Shown here: one piece after another, positions 50,053-57,762 of the stretch
Layout: each line of letters begins with the position of its first letter
Position numbering within the stretch: the stretch's first letter is position 1
Assembly (NCBI RefSeq): GCF_002161765.1
Contig: NZ_NFIN01000001.1
Span: 124,001 to 188,000 of the forward strand
Direction of reading: 5' to 3'
Length of the DNA stretch: 64,000 bases
Source of the DNA: Bacteroides sp. An322
GTDB lineage: Bacteria > Bacteroidota > Bacteroidia > Bacteroidales > Bacteroidaceae
The notes under the pieces: model-generated
What the model was told of the DNA's origin: nothing
Databases searched by the model: none
What the model saw: only the letters and a program-made list of their open reading frames with translations
Program-made: the position numbers and the translations under genes

Positions 50053-51300
50053 TTAATTTCTTATTTGTCCATTTCCTTCTATCAGCCACTTATACGTAGT
50101 GATTTCACGCAAGCCCATCGGACCACGGGCATGCAATTTCTGAGTGCTTATACCTATCTCGGCTCCTAACCCAAACTGCGCGCCATCGGTGAACGATGTG
50201 GGGGCATTGACGTAGACACAAGCCGCATCCACCATGCGCTGGAAATAAGCGGCGGTGTCTTTATCTTCGGTCACGATGCATTCGCTATGCTTCGAACTAT
50301 ATGTATAGATATGCGCAAGCGCTTCTTCGATGTCCGAAACGGTACGGATAGCCATCTTATAATCCATGAACTCCGTCCCATAGCTTTCGGGTGTCGCGGG
50401 GCAAAGCAACTCTTCCGGATAATGCCCTTGGAGCGCCTGATATGCCGGTTCGTCTGCATAAAGCGTGACATGCGATGCCTGAAGAGGCGCACACAATTCG
50501 GGCAAGTCCGCTAAACGCACTTGATGCACCAACAAACAATCCAATGCATTGCATACGCTTACCCGCCGGGTCTTGGCATTATTCACGATGGCGGCACCTT
50601 TCTTCAAGTCGCCCTTGGCATCGAAATACGTATGACACACGCCCGCTCCGGTCTCGATAACCGGAATGGTGGCTTCACGGCGCACATAATCTATCAATCC
50701 CTTGCTTCCGCGAGGGATAATCAAGTCGACCAATCCTTCGGCATGAAGCAATTCCGTAGTAGCTTCCCGCTCTACCGGAAGAAGCTCCACGATATGTTCG
50801 TCCAAATCAAAACGCCTCAGCACTTCGTGAATCAACGCCACGATGGCACGGTTCGAACAATCCGCATCGTGCCCTCCTTTTAATACACACGCGCTTCCGC
50901 TCTTGAAACAAAGCGAGAACACATCGAAGCTCACATTGGGACGCGCCTCGTAGATGATGCCGATGACACCGAAAGGCACACTCACCTTCCGCAAGCGCAA
51001 CCCGTTGGGACGCACCGTTTCTTCCAAGATCCGATTGAGCGGAGAAGGCAACGAAGCTACGTTCATCATATCCGAAGCAATGCCTTTCAGACGGTCGGGT
51101 GTCAACTTCAACCGGTCGTATTTCGGGTCGGAAGGATTCATGCGCCGCAAGTCTTCCGCATTGGCTTCCAACAAGACATCGGTACGGTTGAGAATCATCT
51201 CCGATACCGCACGAAGCACTTCATTGATACGTTCTTCTTCTAACAGAGGCAAGGCGCGCGACGCCTGCCTTACCTGTAACAAAGTGTCGGTAATACTCAT
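50053..51300 (-). CDS. proA: Gamma-glutamyl phosphate reductase
   Basis: Second step of proline synthesis, reducing gamma-glutamyl phosphate to the semialdehyde with NADPH. Signatures are [29 protein letters not shown] and GGAxVCHTYFD-like [16 protein letters not shown] with [17 protein letters not shown], which contains the catalytic Cys. It is 415 aa from the ATG at 51300 ([12 protein letters not shown]). The glutamate 5-kinase gene proB, which I expect just upstream in this genus, is missing; instead there is a private promoter (51322-51329) and then the mobile-element junction. Confidence 0.95.
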   Translation of the reverse strand: MSITDTLLQVRQASRALPLLEEERINEVLRAVSEMILNRTDVLLEANAEDLRRMNPSDPKYDRLKLTPDRLKGIASDMMNVASLPSPLNRILEETVRPNGLRLRKVSVPFGVIGIIYEARPNVSFDVFSLCFKSGSACVLKGGHDADCSNRAIVALIHEVLRRFDLDEHIVELLPVEREATTELLHAEGLVDLIIPRGSKGLIDYVRREATIPVIETGAGVCHTYFDAKGDLKKGAAIVNNAKTRRVSVCNALDCLLVHQVRLADLPELCAPLQASHVTLYADEPAYQALQGHYPEELLCPATPESYGTEFMDYKMAIRTVSDIEEALAHIYTYSSKHSECIVTEDKDTAAYFQRMVDAACVYVNAPTSFTDGAQFGLGAEIGISTQKLHARGPMGLREITTYKWLIEGNGQIRN

Positions 51301-51321
51301 AACTATCAATTTAAATCCCTG

Positions 51322-51329
51322 CAAAAATA
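51322..51329 (-). promoter_or_regulatory. -7 box TATTTTTG for proA-argF'
   Basis: On the minus strand TATTTTTG lies 21 bp before the proA start codon, so the two biosynthetic genes have their own promoter at this locus. Confidence 0.55.
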
Positions 51330-51392
51330 AGATTCTTTCCAACATTCCGATACTTTTTCCCCGTTTATTTTCATTATTCTAAAAACTTTTCT

Positions 51393-51400
51393 TATCTTTG
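51393..51400 (+). promoter_or_regulatory. Orphan -7 box TATCTTTG pointing into the junction
   Basis: TATCTTTG on the plus strand is followed only by a three-codon frame (ATGGATAAT TAA) and then by sequence without a gene. It may be the promoter of a chromosomal gene displaced by the mobile element, or belong to a short RNA. Confidence 0.4.
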
Positions 51401-51546
51401 GTTATGGATAATTAAAAAAGCTGTATCTGATTGATACACAGAATGGAATTGAAGAGTGTGAGATTTTAGGTAACGATTTAGCGACATTCAGAACGCTCTG
51501 ACTTGCTGCGGTTTACCTCATAGATTCAAACAACTCTTTCGTATTT

Positions 51547-51556
51547 GCAAAGATAC
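51547..51556 (-). other. Candidate attachment-site core GTATCTTTGC
   Basis: Read on the minus strand, GTATCTTTGC fits the GTAnnTTTGC core described for CTnDOT integration targets. It lies between proA and the element's first recognisable sequences. The same bases also contain a TATCTTTG promoter box, and the third base (A) is that of the chromosomal rather than the element-end consensus on the side where the element lies, so the assignment is tentative. Confidence 0.35.
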
Positions 51557-51681
51557 ATTTTTTATCCCATAGCACCAAATCATTACCTATTTTTTAGGGA
51601 TATTGCCGTTACCTCGTTCTGAAAACGGCTTCCGGCTTGATGTGCGTAAGCCCATTTCAGAAACGGCACAAGCAAAGAAAA

Positions 51682-51729
51682 GCCCACGACGACCACAATG
51701 TCACAAGTGACACCGCCATCGTCGTGGGC
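51682..51729. terminator. Strong hairpin near the element end
   Basis: GCCCACGACGA (51682-51692) pairs perfectly with TCGTCGTGGGC (51719-51729). Within it TGTCAC-AA-GTGACA (51699-51712) forms a second perfect stem. A T-rich stretch (CTTCTTTTAT) follows on the plus strand. It could insulate the chromosome from the element. Confidence 0.7.
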
Positions 51730-51752
51730 ACTTCTTTTATATGCTTGTGCAG

Positions 51753-51768
51753 AACGGACAAGTCCGTT
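51753..51768 (+). terminator. Short hairpin AACGGAC-AA-GTCCGTT with T-run
   Basis: A perfect 7-bp stem with a 2-nt loop followed by TTAT and a pyrimidine-rich tract, typical of an intrinsic terminator on the plus strand. Confidence 0.6.
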
Positions 51769-52200
51769 TTATCCATTTTCTTTTTCTCGTCTTCTTTTGG
51801 CAGCCGAAATGCCGCCGGATGCAGGGCACGGCAAGCGTGAATCTGCACCTGCGACTATTTCCGGCTGTCATGTCTTCCCTGTCCTCAAACCGTCTTGCCA
51901 TGCTTTTGCCAAACCGGGCATGGCAGACAAGACCGTTTGAAGACATGTGCCGTCGGCAGAAAACTTGCAACCGCAAGCCATGCACGCATGACAATGACGG
52001 TTGCAGGACTTCTGTCACGGCGGCAGGAAAGCGGGGCTTTCCCCTTGTCCGTTGCGCCGCCCTTTGAACTTCCCCGTGGCGCATTGCGCCATCCTCTATG
52101 CTTCCCCTTTTCCTTCCCGCCTCTCCAGCAAGTATGCCGATATTCCCATGCCGCCATTCCAGACGGCATCAGTGGGTCATTTTCGTTGCAGGGGCAAAGG

Positions 52201-52455
52201 TAAAGACGGGATTAGGAACACAAATTTTTTAGCCACAATCTCCACACTTCGCAAGCTCAGGTAGTATTCTGTCGTAAAAATTTGCTGAACCTACTCCCTA
52301 ACCTTTGCATGGCCCCCGAAACGAAAACGACCGATGCGCGGTCGGAAGACGTCACAAGGAAACATCGGACATACGGAGAGGCGAAAAGAAAAAGGACTCG
52401 ACCCGACCTCCCCATCCGAGCAAGACAAGTAACAACAACTTAAAAATTGGAAGAT
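52201..52455 (+). other. Leader region of the accessory cluster
   Basis: This 255-bp stretch has no gene that I trust. A promoter-like TAACCTTTG (52299-52307, one base longer between TA and TTTG than consensus) with TTTG at 52281 could start transcription of the accessory genes, leaving a leader of about 140 nt. On the minus strand TTACCTTTGC at 52194-52203 also resembles a promoter or an attachment core. The frame open from 52305 is rejected as a gene start because it changes character after 52686. Confidence 0.35.
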
Positions 52456-52674
52456 ATGAGAATGACATTGAACGATATCGGAAAGGCTTTGCGGAAAGTA
52501 TTGTCCGCAGTAGCGAGAGCGGCATGGGGCATTACCCTTTGCGCAGGAGGTTTGGCGGTAGGCATCGCAGAGGAAATCCTATTGGGCGTGTTGAACTTCA
52601 TGTTCGGCATCCTCACCGCACTACTTTCAATAGTGACAATTATTTGGACATTCATTTGGTTATTAACCCTTTAA
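52456..52674 (+). CDS. Small hydrophobic ICE protein
   Basis: A 72-aa protein starting MRMTLNDIGKALRKVL, with an amphipathic, basic N-terminus and two hydrophobic stretches (WGITLCAGGLAVGIAEEILLG and FGILTALLSIVTIIWTFIW). It is probably an inner-membrane protein. I do not recognise a function. It is first in the plus-strand accessory cluster; the TTG at 52447 is a less likely start than the ATG at 52456. Confidence 0.6.
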   Translation: MRMTLNDIGKALRKVLSAVARAAWGITLCAGGLAVGIAEEILLGVLNFMFGILTALLSIVTIIWTFIWLLTL

Positions 52675-52685
52675 TTCATAAGGAT

Positions 52686-52907
52686 ATGGCGAAAAGAAAC
52701 AGCAAGACGGCAGCGCAGCAATGCAGGTTTTACGAGGTGGACAACATCTTTGAGTATATGGTGGAAACGTACATCAACGGCAATTTCAGCACATTCCGAG
52801 AAATGTACAAGGAGTTGTGCAAGGATGCAAGAAAGGATTTCATAGACTTTCTTTTAAGCGAGGTAGAGCCAGTCTATTGGAGAGAGATTTTGAAAGAAAC
52901 CATTTGA
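52686..52907 (+). CDS. Small charged ICE protein, unknown
   Basis: A 73-aa soluble protein, MAKRNSKTAAQQCRFYEVDN onward, ending VYWREILKETI. The ATG at 52686 is 11 bp after the previous stop, which fits operon spacing better than the far-upstream frame start at 52305. Predicted all-helical. No family recognised. Confidence 0.6.
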   Translation: MAKRNSKTAAQQCRFYEVDNIFEYMVETYINGNFSTFREMYKELCKDARKDFIDFLLSEVEPVYWREILKETI

Positions 52908-52929
52908 CGACCCTTTAAGACAGAAGATT

Positions 52930-53526
52930 ATGAGAACGGAAACAAGGACATACAATGTTTATAAGGTGGACGAGCTTTCATTCACGGCAAAGGAAAATGC
53001 TTACAACCGATGGTTGGCAGGGTATGAATATCCGTGGCAGAGCGAGAACATGGCAACGCTGAAAGCCTTTGAAGGCATATTCAACATACGTGTATATGAT
53101 TGGAGATATGACGGCTGCACGTGTTACTACCGTTTCACCTCCAATTACAGCGAGGAAGAGGAAGAACTTTGCGGTGTGCGGTTATTGAAATTCATCGTGA
53201 ACAACTATTGGCACAGCCTTTTCAAGCCCAAGACCTATTGGCACGGAAAGGACTTCAACAAACAACGCAGAAGCCGCATATCCGTAACCGAGGATTGCGT
53301 GCTGACAGGCTATTGTGCTGACATGGACATCCTGAAGCCCATATACGACTTTCTGAAAGCACCCGACAAGCATACGAACCTGCATGACCTTATGGACGAG
53401 TGCATCGGCAGTTTCTTCCGCTTTTGCAGCAGGGACGTTGAGGATTGCATCGATGAGGAAGCCTTCGAGCATGACTGCGAAGCCAACGGATATGAATTCT
53501 TATCAGACGGAACACTTTTCAACTGA
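52930..53526 (+). CDS. ICE accessory protein of unknown function (198 aa)
   Basis: Soluble protein rich in aromatic residues and cysteine (YDGCTCYYRF, WHSLFKPKTYWHG, CIGSFFRFCSRDVEDC) with an acidic C-terminus. The acidic, aromatic composition could suit a DNA mimic such as an antirestriction protein, and genes in this position of Bacteroides elements are sometimes called so, but I see no ArdA or KlcA motif. No signal peptide or membrane segment. It starts 22 bp after the preceding gene. Confidence 0.7.
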   Translation: MRTETRTYNVYKVDELSFTAKENAYNRWLAGYEYPWQSENMATLKAFEGIFNIRVYDWRYDGCTCYYRFTSNYSEEEEELCGVRLLKFIVNNYWHSLFKPKTYWHGKDFNKQRRSRISVTEDCVLTGYCADMDILKPIYDFLKAPDKHTNLHDLMDECIGSFFRFCSRDVEDCIDEEAFEHDCEANGYEFLSDGTLFN

Positions 53527-53533
53527 CAGCCTT

Positions 53534-53782
53534 ATGAACAGGACAACGGAAAAGATACCCACATGGAGTTTGGGGTACATCATCAACGGTGACATGACGG
53601 GACTGACGGACGAGGAAATCCGCATGATTGACGAGTGGCAGAGCAAGTGGAACGTGCAGATTGTCTCACCCCTTACGGACGAAGAAGGCAACGCACAGCC
53701 CTATTTCTCACGTTATCCCCTTTTCGGACTTCCAGCCGAAGTGGAGGACTGCGACATACTTTACACGAATGACAACATCTAA
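53534..53782 (+). CDS. DUF6926-like small protein
   Basis: An 82-aa protein starting MNRTTEKIPTWSLGYIINGD, with TGLTDEEIRMIDEWQSKWNV and PYFSRYPLFGLPAEVEDCDI, resembling a Bacteroidetes family I recall as DUF6926. Function unknown. The ATG at 53534 lies 7 bp after the previous stop codon; the longer frame begins inside that gene and is rejected. Confidence 0.6.
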   Translation: MNRTTEKIPTWSLGYIINGDMTGLTDEEIRMIDEWQSKWNVQIVSPLTDEEGNAQPYFSRYPLFGLPAEVEDCDILYTNDNI

Positions 53783-53793
53783 AATCTGACGAT

Positions 53794-54210
53794 ATGAACA
53801 AGACAACAGACCATTTCAAGCGTACAATCCAAGCCTATCTGGACAACCGTGCAGCGGAGGACAAACTGTTTGCAGCAAATTACAACAAGCCTAACAAGAA
53901 CATGGAGGATTGCGTGACCTATATCCTCAATTGGGTACAGAAAAGCGGCTGCAACGGCTTTACGGACGGTGAAATCTATTCCCAAGCCGTCCACTACTAT
54001 GACGAGGACGACATTGAAGTGGGCAAGCCACTGCAATGCCAAGTAGTCGTGAACCATACGGTAGAACTGACTGACGGGGAAAAGGCGGAAGCACGGCAGC
54101 AAGCCATCCGCCAATACCAAGCCGAGGAACTGCGCAAGTTGCAGAACCGCAACAAGGCTAAGGCGAGCCAAAAGACAAATGTACAACAAGTTGAACTCTC
54201 ATTATTCTGA
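53794..54210 (+). CDS. PcfK-like protein
   Basis: A 138-aa protein related to PcfK of the enterococcal plasmid pCF10 gene cluster, a family found next to PcfJ-like proteins in Bacteroides elements. It starts MNKTTDHFKRTIQAYLD and contains NMEDCVTYILNWVQKSGCNGFTD-like sequence (about 40-62) and a basic, Gln-rich C-terminal helix (EELRKLQNRNKAKASQK). Role in transfer unknown. Next gene (pcfJ-like) begins 4 bp after its stop. Confidence 0.75.
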   Translation: MNKTTDHFKRTIQAYLDNRAAEDKLFAANYNKPNKNMEDCVTYILNWVQKSGCNGFTDGEIYSQAVHYYDEDDIEVGKPLQCQVVVNHTVELTDGEKAEARQQAIRQYQAEELRKLQNRNKAKASQKTNVQQVELSLF

Positions 54211-54214
54211 ACTT

Positions 54215-55549
54215 ATGAAACCAAAGACATCCATACAGAAAGAAATCATCCGTTTGAGCGCAAACCTGCCCGAACTGACAGACGCACAGAGAACCTACGC
54301 TTTCCGACATTGCTTCAAGCACTACGGCAGACGAACGGCAAAAGGTATCATCACCTGCACGGAGTGCGGACACGCATGGAAAAGCGGACACAGCCTTGCC
54401 GACACCCTTTGCGGATGCTCCTGCCCGAACTGCGGAACGGCATTGGAAATCGTGGACACCCGAAAGAGGGTGTTCACGGATAATGAGTATTTCTCTATCC
54501 TCGCCACCTGCAAAGGCTACCAAGTGATACGTTTCTTTTTCGTCAGAAGCCGTCAGAAAGTCGGGCAAAAGGCGGAGTATTCTATCTGTGAGGTGGTACA
54601 ACGGTGGATAGCCCCCGACGGCAAGTCCGAGACGGTGGCACGGCTGCGTGGCATGTCTCCCCTTTACTATGACTTGTGGGTTGAGGACAGCCCGATGGAA
54701 ATCCGCAAGAACAACCAACATAGGGTGTACGACATAGACCCGATATGCACCTACCCACGTCAGCGGATTATCCCCGAAATCAAGCGTAACGGATTTGACG
54801 GTAACCTGCACGGCATACCGCCTTACAGCTTATTCACGGCTATTCTTTCAGACAGCCGTGCGGAAACCCTGATGAAGTCGGGCAACATCGAGCATTTGCG
54901 CTATTTCCTCTCCAAGCCGCAAGCACTTGACAGGTGTTGGCACTCGTACAAGATAGCTATGCGGAACAAATATGCCATAACCGACATTTCATTATGGTGC
55001 GACCTTCTATATCTGTTGGAGAAATTGGGAAAAGACTTGCGCAACCCCCATTTCATTTGCCCGACCGACCTCAAGGCGGCTCACGACCGATATATGGAGA
55101 AACGGCAAGCCCAATTGGAGCGTGAACGGGAACGGCGGCGCATGATATGGGAAGCCGAGCGGTTGGAGCGTGAGCGGAAGCGTTTGGAGGATATGGCGAA
55201 AGAGAAAGACGAGTATATCCGAAAGAAAGCCGCTTTCCTCAACCTTGTACTGACGGACGGACTAATCATTGTAAAGGTATTGCAAAGCGTGGATGAGTTT
55301 TACGAAGAAGGGAAAGCCATGCACCATTGCGTCTATACCAATGCTTATTACAATGATGAAAACTCTCTGATACTGTCCGCACGGATTGACGGAAAGCGCA
55401 TCGAGACGGTGGAGGTGGACTTGCTAACACTGAAAGTGGTACAAAGCCGTGGCGTATGCAACTCCAACACCGAATACCACGACCGTATCATCAAATTGGT
55501 GGAGGACAATGCCGAGCAGATACGGCAGCGGATGAAGCAGGTGGCATAA
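54215..55549 (+). CDS. PcfJ-like protein
   Basis: A 444-aa protein. Residues about 40-80 hold a zinc-ribbon-like region (CTECGHAWKSG, then CGCSCPNCGT). A long charged helix rich in Arg and Glu (about 285-345) separates it from the PcfJ signature, GKAMHHCVYTNAYY and EVDLLTLKVVQSRGVCN, in the last 110 residues. The family accompanies conjugation genes, but its job is not established. I start at the ATG at 54215 (MKPKTSIQKEI) because the longer frame would overlap pcfK by 32 bp. Zinc and nucleic-acid binding is an inference from the ribbon. Confidence 0.8.
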   Translation: MKPKTSIQKEIIRLSANLPELTDAQRTYAFRHCFKHYGRRTAKGIITCTECGHAWKSGHSLADTLCGCSCPNCGTALEIVDTRKRVFTDNEYFSILATCKGYQVIRFFFVRSRQKVGQKAEYSICEVVQRWIAPDGKSETVARLRGMSPLYYDLWVEDSPMEIRKNNQHRVYDIDPICTYPRQRIIPEIKRNGFDGNLHGIPPYSLFTAILSDSRAETLMKSGNIEHLRYFLSKPQALDRCWHSYKIAMRNKYAITDISLWCDLLYLLEKLGKDLRNPHFICPTDLKAAHDRYMEKRQAQLERERERRRMIWEAERLERERKRLEDMAKEKDEYIRKKAAFLNLVLTDGLIIVKVLQSVDEFYEEGKAMHHCVYTNAYYNDENSLILSARIDGKRIETVEVDLLTLKVVQSRGVCNSNTEYHDRIIKLVEDNAEQIRQRMKQVA

Positions 55550-55576
55550 TCGTATAACAAACTAATAGTTAATGAT

Positions 55577-55834
55577 ATGGAAGTGAAAATAGAAAATATG
55601 ATTTTCGGATGGCACGAGGAACTGCCCGAAATGTTCATCGAACTGTTGAACACGCTTGTGCTGACAAAGAACGAGCAGGATGTAAGGGGTGTAATGGAGG
55701 TGTTCGCCCGAAAGGAACTTTTCAATGTCCTTTTCGCCTTTGGGTATGGCGCACACCATTTATGGGTGACGCAGAAGAAGGCATCCGACCCCGACCAATG
55801 TTTGGAGAACAGACTACTGATTGTTGAATTTTAA
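55577..55834 (+). CDS. Small ICE protein, unknown (85 aa)
   Basis: Soluble protein MEVKIENMIFGWHEELPEMF to LENRLLIVEF, predicted helical with no motif that I know. It lies 27 bp after pcfJ and 11 bp before the DUF3873 gene, so it is part of the same run. Confidence 0.6.
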   Translation: MEVKIENMIFGWHEELPEMFIELLNTLVLTKNEQDVRGVMEVFARKELFNVLFAFGYGAHHLWVTQKKASDPDQCLENRLLIVEF

Positions 55835-55845
55835 TTGATAAGGCT

Positions 55846-56067
55846 ATGACAACGAGAATGACCATTAACGGAGTAAGCACCTGCCAAGCGGCAGGAACGG
55901 AGAAATACGAGAGTTTCCAAATGAGTATCGGCAGGAAAAGGCGCACTTTCGTGCAATACGACTACCGCCATACGGACGGAGAGTTGTTCTCCTGCGTGAA
56001 GCCCACGCTGGACGAGTGCAGGCGGTTACGTGACGAATGGATTAAAACGAAGGAGGACAGGCTATGA
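55846..56067 (+). CDS. DUF3873 family protein
   Basis: A 73-aa protein with the family's core MTINGVSTCQAAGTEKYESF and QYDYRHTDGELFSCVKPTL, found in Bacteroides conjugative elements. Function unknown. The next gene starts within its stop codon (ATGA overlap). Confidence 0.75.
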   Translation: MTTRMTINGVSTCQAAGTEKYESFQMSIGRKRRTFVQYDYRHTDGELFSCVKPTLDECRRLRDEWIKTKEDRL

Positions 56068-56309
56068 CAGCAGGCTATGACACGCTGATTGTGACATTCA
56101 GCGACCCCATTTGTGTGTTGGACAGAATGTTTGCCGATGCGGACGCATGGGGAACTGACACCCTCAAAGGATGGGTGGAGGACTATGAAAGTACGAGGTT
56201 TACGCAAATAAACGAGCATACGGCAGTCATCACTTCCGAATACAACATGCCCTGCGTAAAGGAATGGCTCACACACTGTACGACTATCGCTGATATGAGA
56301 GAATTTTGA
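56064..56309 (+). CDS. Small ICE protein, unknown (81 aa)
   Basis: MTAGYDTLIVTFSDPICVLD to TTIADMREF. It overlaps the DUF3873 gene by 4 bp (ATGA), which supports translation as a coupled pair. It has a beta-alpha pattern but no known motif. Confidence 0.6.
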   Translation: MTAGYDTLIVTFSDPICVLDRMFADADAWGTDTLKGWVEDYESTRFTQINEHTAVITSEYNMPCVKEWLTHCTTIADMREF

Positions 56310-56367
56310 GTGCGTGGCGGTGGACACCACCGCCCACACTTCCAACACCATTAAAAGAGAAGGCATC

Positions 56368-56574
56368 ATGAAATACTATTTTATACTGACAGACGGCAAG
56401 GACGCATGGATGCAGTTCGTTTACCTCCCTTCGGGAGACTATGTGTCCGGCTATATCCGTGACCTGCGGAGCGTGGGAATATCCGTGCATGACTATGACC
56501 TTTGGACAAAGGACACACGCCCCATTGCCGAGCGTACCCTTGAACGCATACAGAAGCGTATAATGGCAGGATGA
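56368..56574 (+). CDS. Small ICE protein, unknown (68 aa)
   Basis: MKYYFILTDGKDAWMQFVYL to RIQKRIMAG. I use the ATG at 56368 because the 54 bp before it (in the longer frame) encode an unlikely N-terminus. It is last in the accessory run and is followed by the hairpins at 56605-56726, where it meets the tra operon. Confidence 0.6.
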   Translation: MKYYFILTDGKDAWMQFVYLPSGDYVSGYIRDLRSVGISVHDYDLWTKDTRPIAERTLERIQKRIMAG

Positions 56575-56604
56575 CCCTTTGGCGGGTGGCAGGAATTGCC
56601 GCCC

Positions 56605-56647
56605 GCTACTTTCTTTCATGAGCAGGACAGGCGGATAAGAAAGTAGC
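56605..56647. repeat. Inverted repeat GCTACTTTCTT/AAGAAAGTAGC
   Basis: A perfect 11-bp inverted repeat (56605-56615 and 56637-56647) with a 21-nt loop. Just before it, GCGGGTGGC and GCCGCCCGC (about 56583-56605) pair with one bulge. It lies in the convergent gap between the accessory cluster and the tra operon. Confidence 0.75.
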
Positions 56648-56684
56648 AAAGAAACCGTTACTTTCCATCTTCGATAATATGGAA

Positions 56685-56726
56685 AAATCCGATGAAGTCA
56701 CAAAAGGCACCATCGGATTTTGTTTG
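56685..56726. terminator. Terminator between accessory cluster and tra operon
   Basis: AAATCCGATG (56685-56694) and CATCGGATTT (56711-56720) form a perfect 10-bp stem with A- and T-rich flanks, placed 20 bp after the end of the lysozyme gene on the minus strand. Confidence 0.85.
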
Positions 56727-56746
56727 TTGTACAGCCAACCATAGCC

Positions 56747-57268
56747 TCACGGCTCATACAGCAGCAGGAACTCCATTTTGCGCCGCCGCTCTATCGAGCG
56801 GACGGTTTTGCCCTTGTACCGGCAGTAGGCTGTGTATTCACGGTAAATGTCCCTGTTCCCGGCTTCCAGCTTGCGGACAAGCCCGCTTTTCGGATGCCCG
56901 CCATGACCGAGCAGTACCCCTTGCCCTACGTTGTAGCTTAGGACGGTCAGGAGCAAGGCGTCTTTTCCATACTTGCGGAACAGCCTGTAACGCACCGCCA
57001 AATCCTTGCGGAGCAGGGCTTCCGCTTCCGCCTCCGTCATACCGTAGGACAGCTTCTCGTTCGGCAGCCTGCGGTGTCCGTAGCCGTAATACGGGTAGTC
57101 GGAACGGTCATGCAGCCCCTCGTATTTTTTCACCAGTTCGACGGCAATGTCGGCTTTCGGGTGGCTGTTGAACAGCGCCAGCAGCCGTGCCGTTTCATCC
57201 GTATGCTGTGCCGGCAGGCTGCCACAGAGGGCAGCCGCCAGCAGCAGGAGCAACGCCTTGCGCATCAT
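56747..57268 (-). CDS. Exported GH24-like lysozyme
   Basis: Probable lytic enzyme of the transfer apparatus that opens the peptidoglycan for the mating channel, comparable in role to VirB1. It has a signal peptide (KALLLLLAAALCGSLPAQ) and the phage-lysozyme-like segment VELVKKYEGLHDRSDYPYYG followed by GYGHRRLPNEKLSYGMTEAEA; the Glu in KKYEG is the likely catalytic acid. It is 173 aa from the ATG at 57268, which overlaps the traQ stop as ATGA; MRK at 57265 is equally possible. Last gene of the tra operon. Confidence 0.8.
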   Translation of the reverse strand: MMRKALLLLLAAALCGSLPAQHTDETARLLALFNSHPKADIAVELVKKYEGLHDRSDYPYYGYGHRRLPNEKLSYGMTEAEAEALLRKDLAVRYRLFRKYGKDALLLTVLSYNVGQGVLLGHGGHPKSGLVRKLEAGNRDIYREYTAYCRYKGKTVRSIERRRKMEFLLLYEP

Positions 57269-57756
57269 CGGCTGACGTTCAAGGTGTCCGACACCGCCAC
57301 ATCCGCATCCGAGTCGTTGTTGAACTCGACTTCCCACTCGAAGGCATTGCCGAAATTGTCCTCCACCGTGATGGTCAGGCTCTGCGACTCGTCGCACTCC
57401 GAGGTGTAATACAGGCGGAACTTCTCGTTCTCCAACAAGTAGCGGTCGTTGGGCAGGAATACCAAGCCGTTATCCAGCTTCAGCGTGCCTTCGCCGTCAA
57501 ACTGGAAGTAGCGGATGGTATAGACCGCCCCGTCAAACTCACCCTCACGCACCAGCTCGCAGCGTATCTCCGCCGTTTCGCCCTGCGCCAGTTCCTTCGG
57601 CACGGGCATGGTCTCCACCGTGAACGGGTAGGCTTGCGTCACGTCCAGCCCGTCGTCGCAGGCGGTGAAGCCTATGGAGAGCATACCCACGCAGAGGGCA
57701 GCAAAGGTTCTTACTATGTTTCTTTTCGCTTTTTGGTTCAATTTATTCATGTTCAT
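57265..57756 (-). CDS. traQ: Conjugative transposon protein TraQ (DUF3872)
   Basis: A 163-aa exported protein, probably a lipoprotein or periplasmic (SIGFTACDDGLDV, with Cys at about 33). The rest is a beta-rich, Ig-like domain (ETAEIRCELVREGEFDGAVY, YYTSECDESQSLTITVEDNFG). It matches the TraQ/DUF3872 family of Bacteroides conjugative transposons by position and sequence. The role in mating is unknown. It follows traP by 6 bp and overlaps the lysozyme gene by 4 bp. Confidence 0.85.
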   Translation of the reverse strand: MNMNKLNQKAKRNIVRTFAALCVGMLSIGFTACDDGLDVTQAYPFTVETMPVPKELAQGETAEIRCELVREGEFDGAVYTIRYFQFDGEGTLKLDNGLVFLPNDRYLLENEKFRLYYTSECDESQSLTITVEDNFGNAFEWEVEFNNDSDADVAVSDTLNVSR

Positions 57757-57762
57757 AATCTG

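Larger units (their letters stand above)
51620..52200. other. GC-rich hairpin region without a clear gene
   Basis: About 580 bp that are open in several frames on both strands but show no recognisable protein. Perfect or near-perfect hairpins follow one another: 51682-51729, 51753-51768, 51967-52004 (GCAACCG/CGGTTGC enclosing CATGC-AC-GCATG), 52026-52042 (GGAAAGC-GGG-GCTTTCC), 52077-52091 (TGGCGCA-T-TGCGCCA) and 52148-52169. Translations from here have been annotated as hypothetical proteins in similar elements, as I recall, but structured RNA or protein-binding DNA at the element end fits the sequence better. Confidence 0.5.

Noticed and set aside
51737-52203. Several overlapping hypothetical frames on both strands
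   Set aside because: They contradict each other, have no recognisable domains, and the DNA is dominated by perfect hairpins.
52305-52685. Long N-terminal extension of the 73-aa ICE protein
   Set aside because: The extension overlaps another convincing small gene at 52456-52674 and has an atypical composition; the ATG at 52686 has normal operon spacing.
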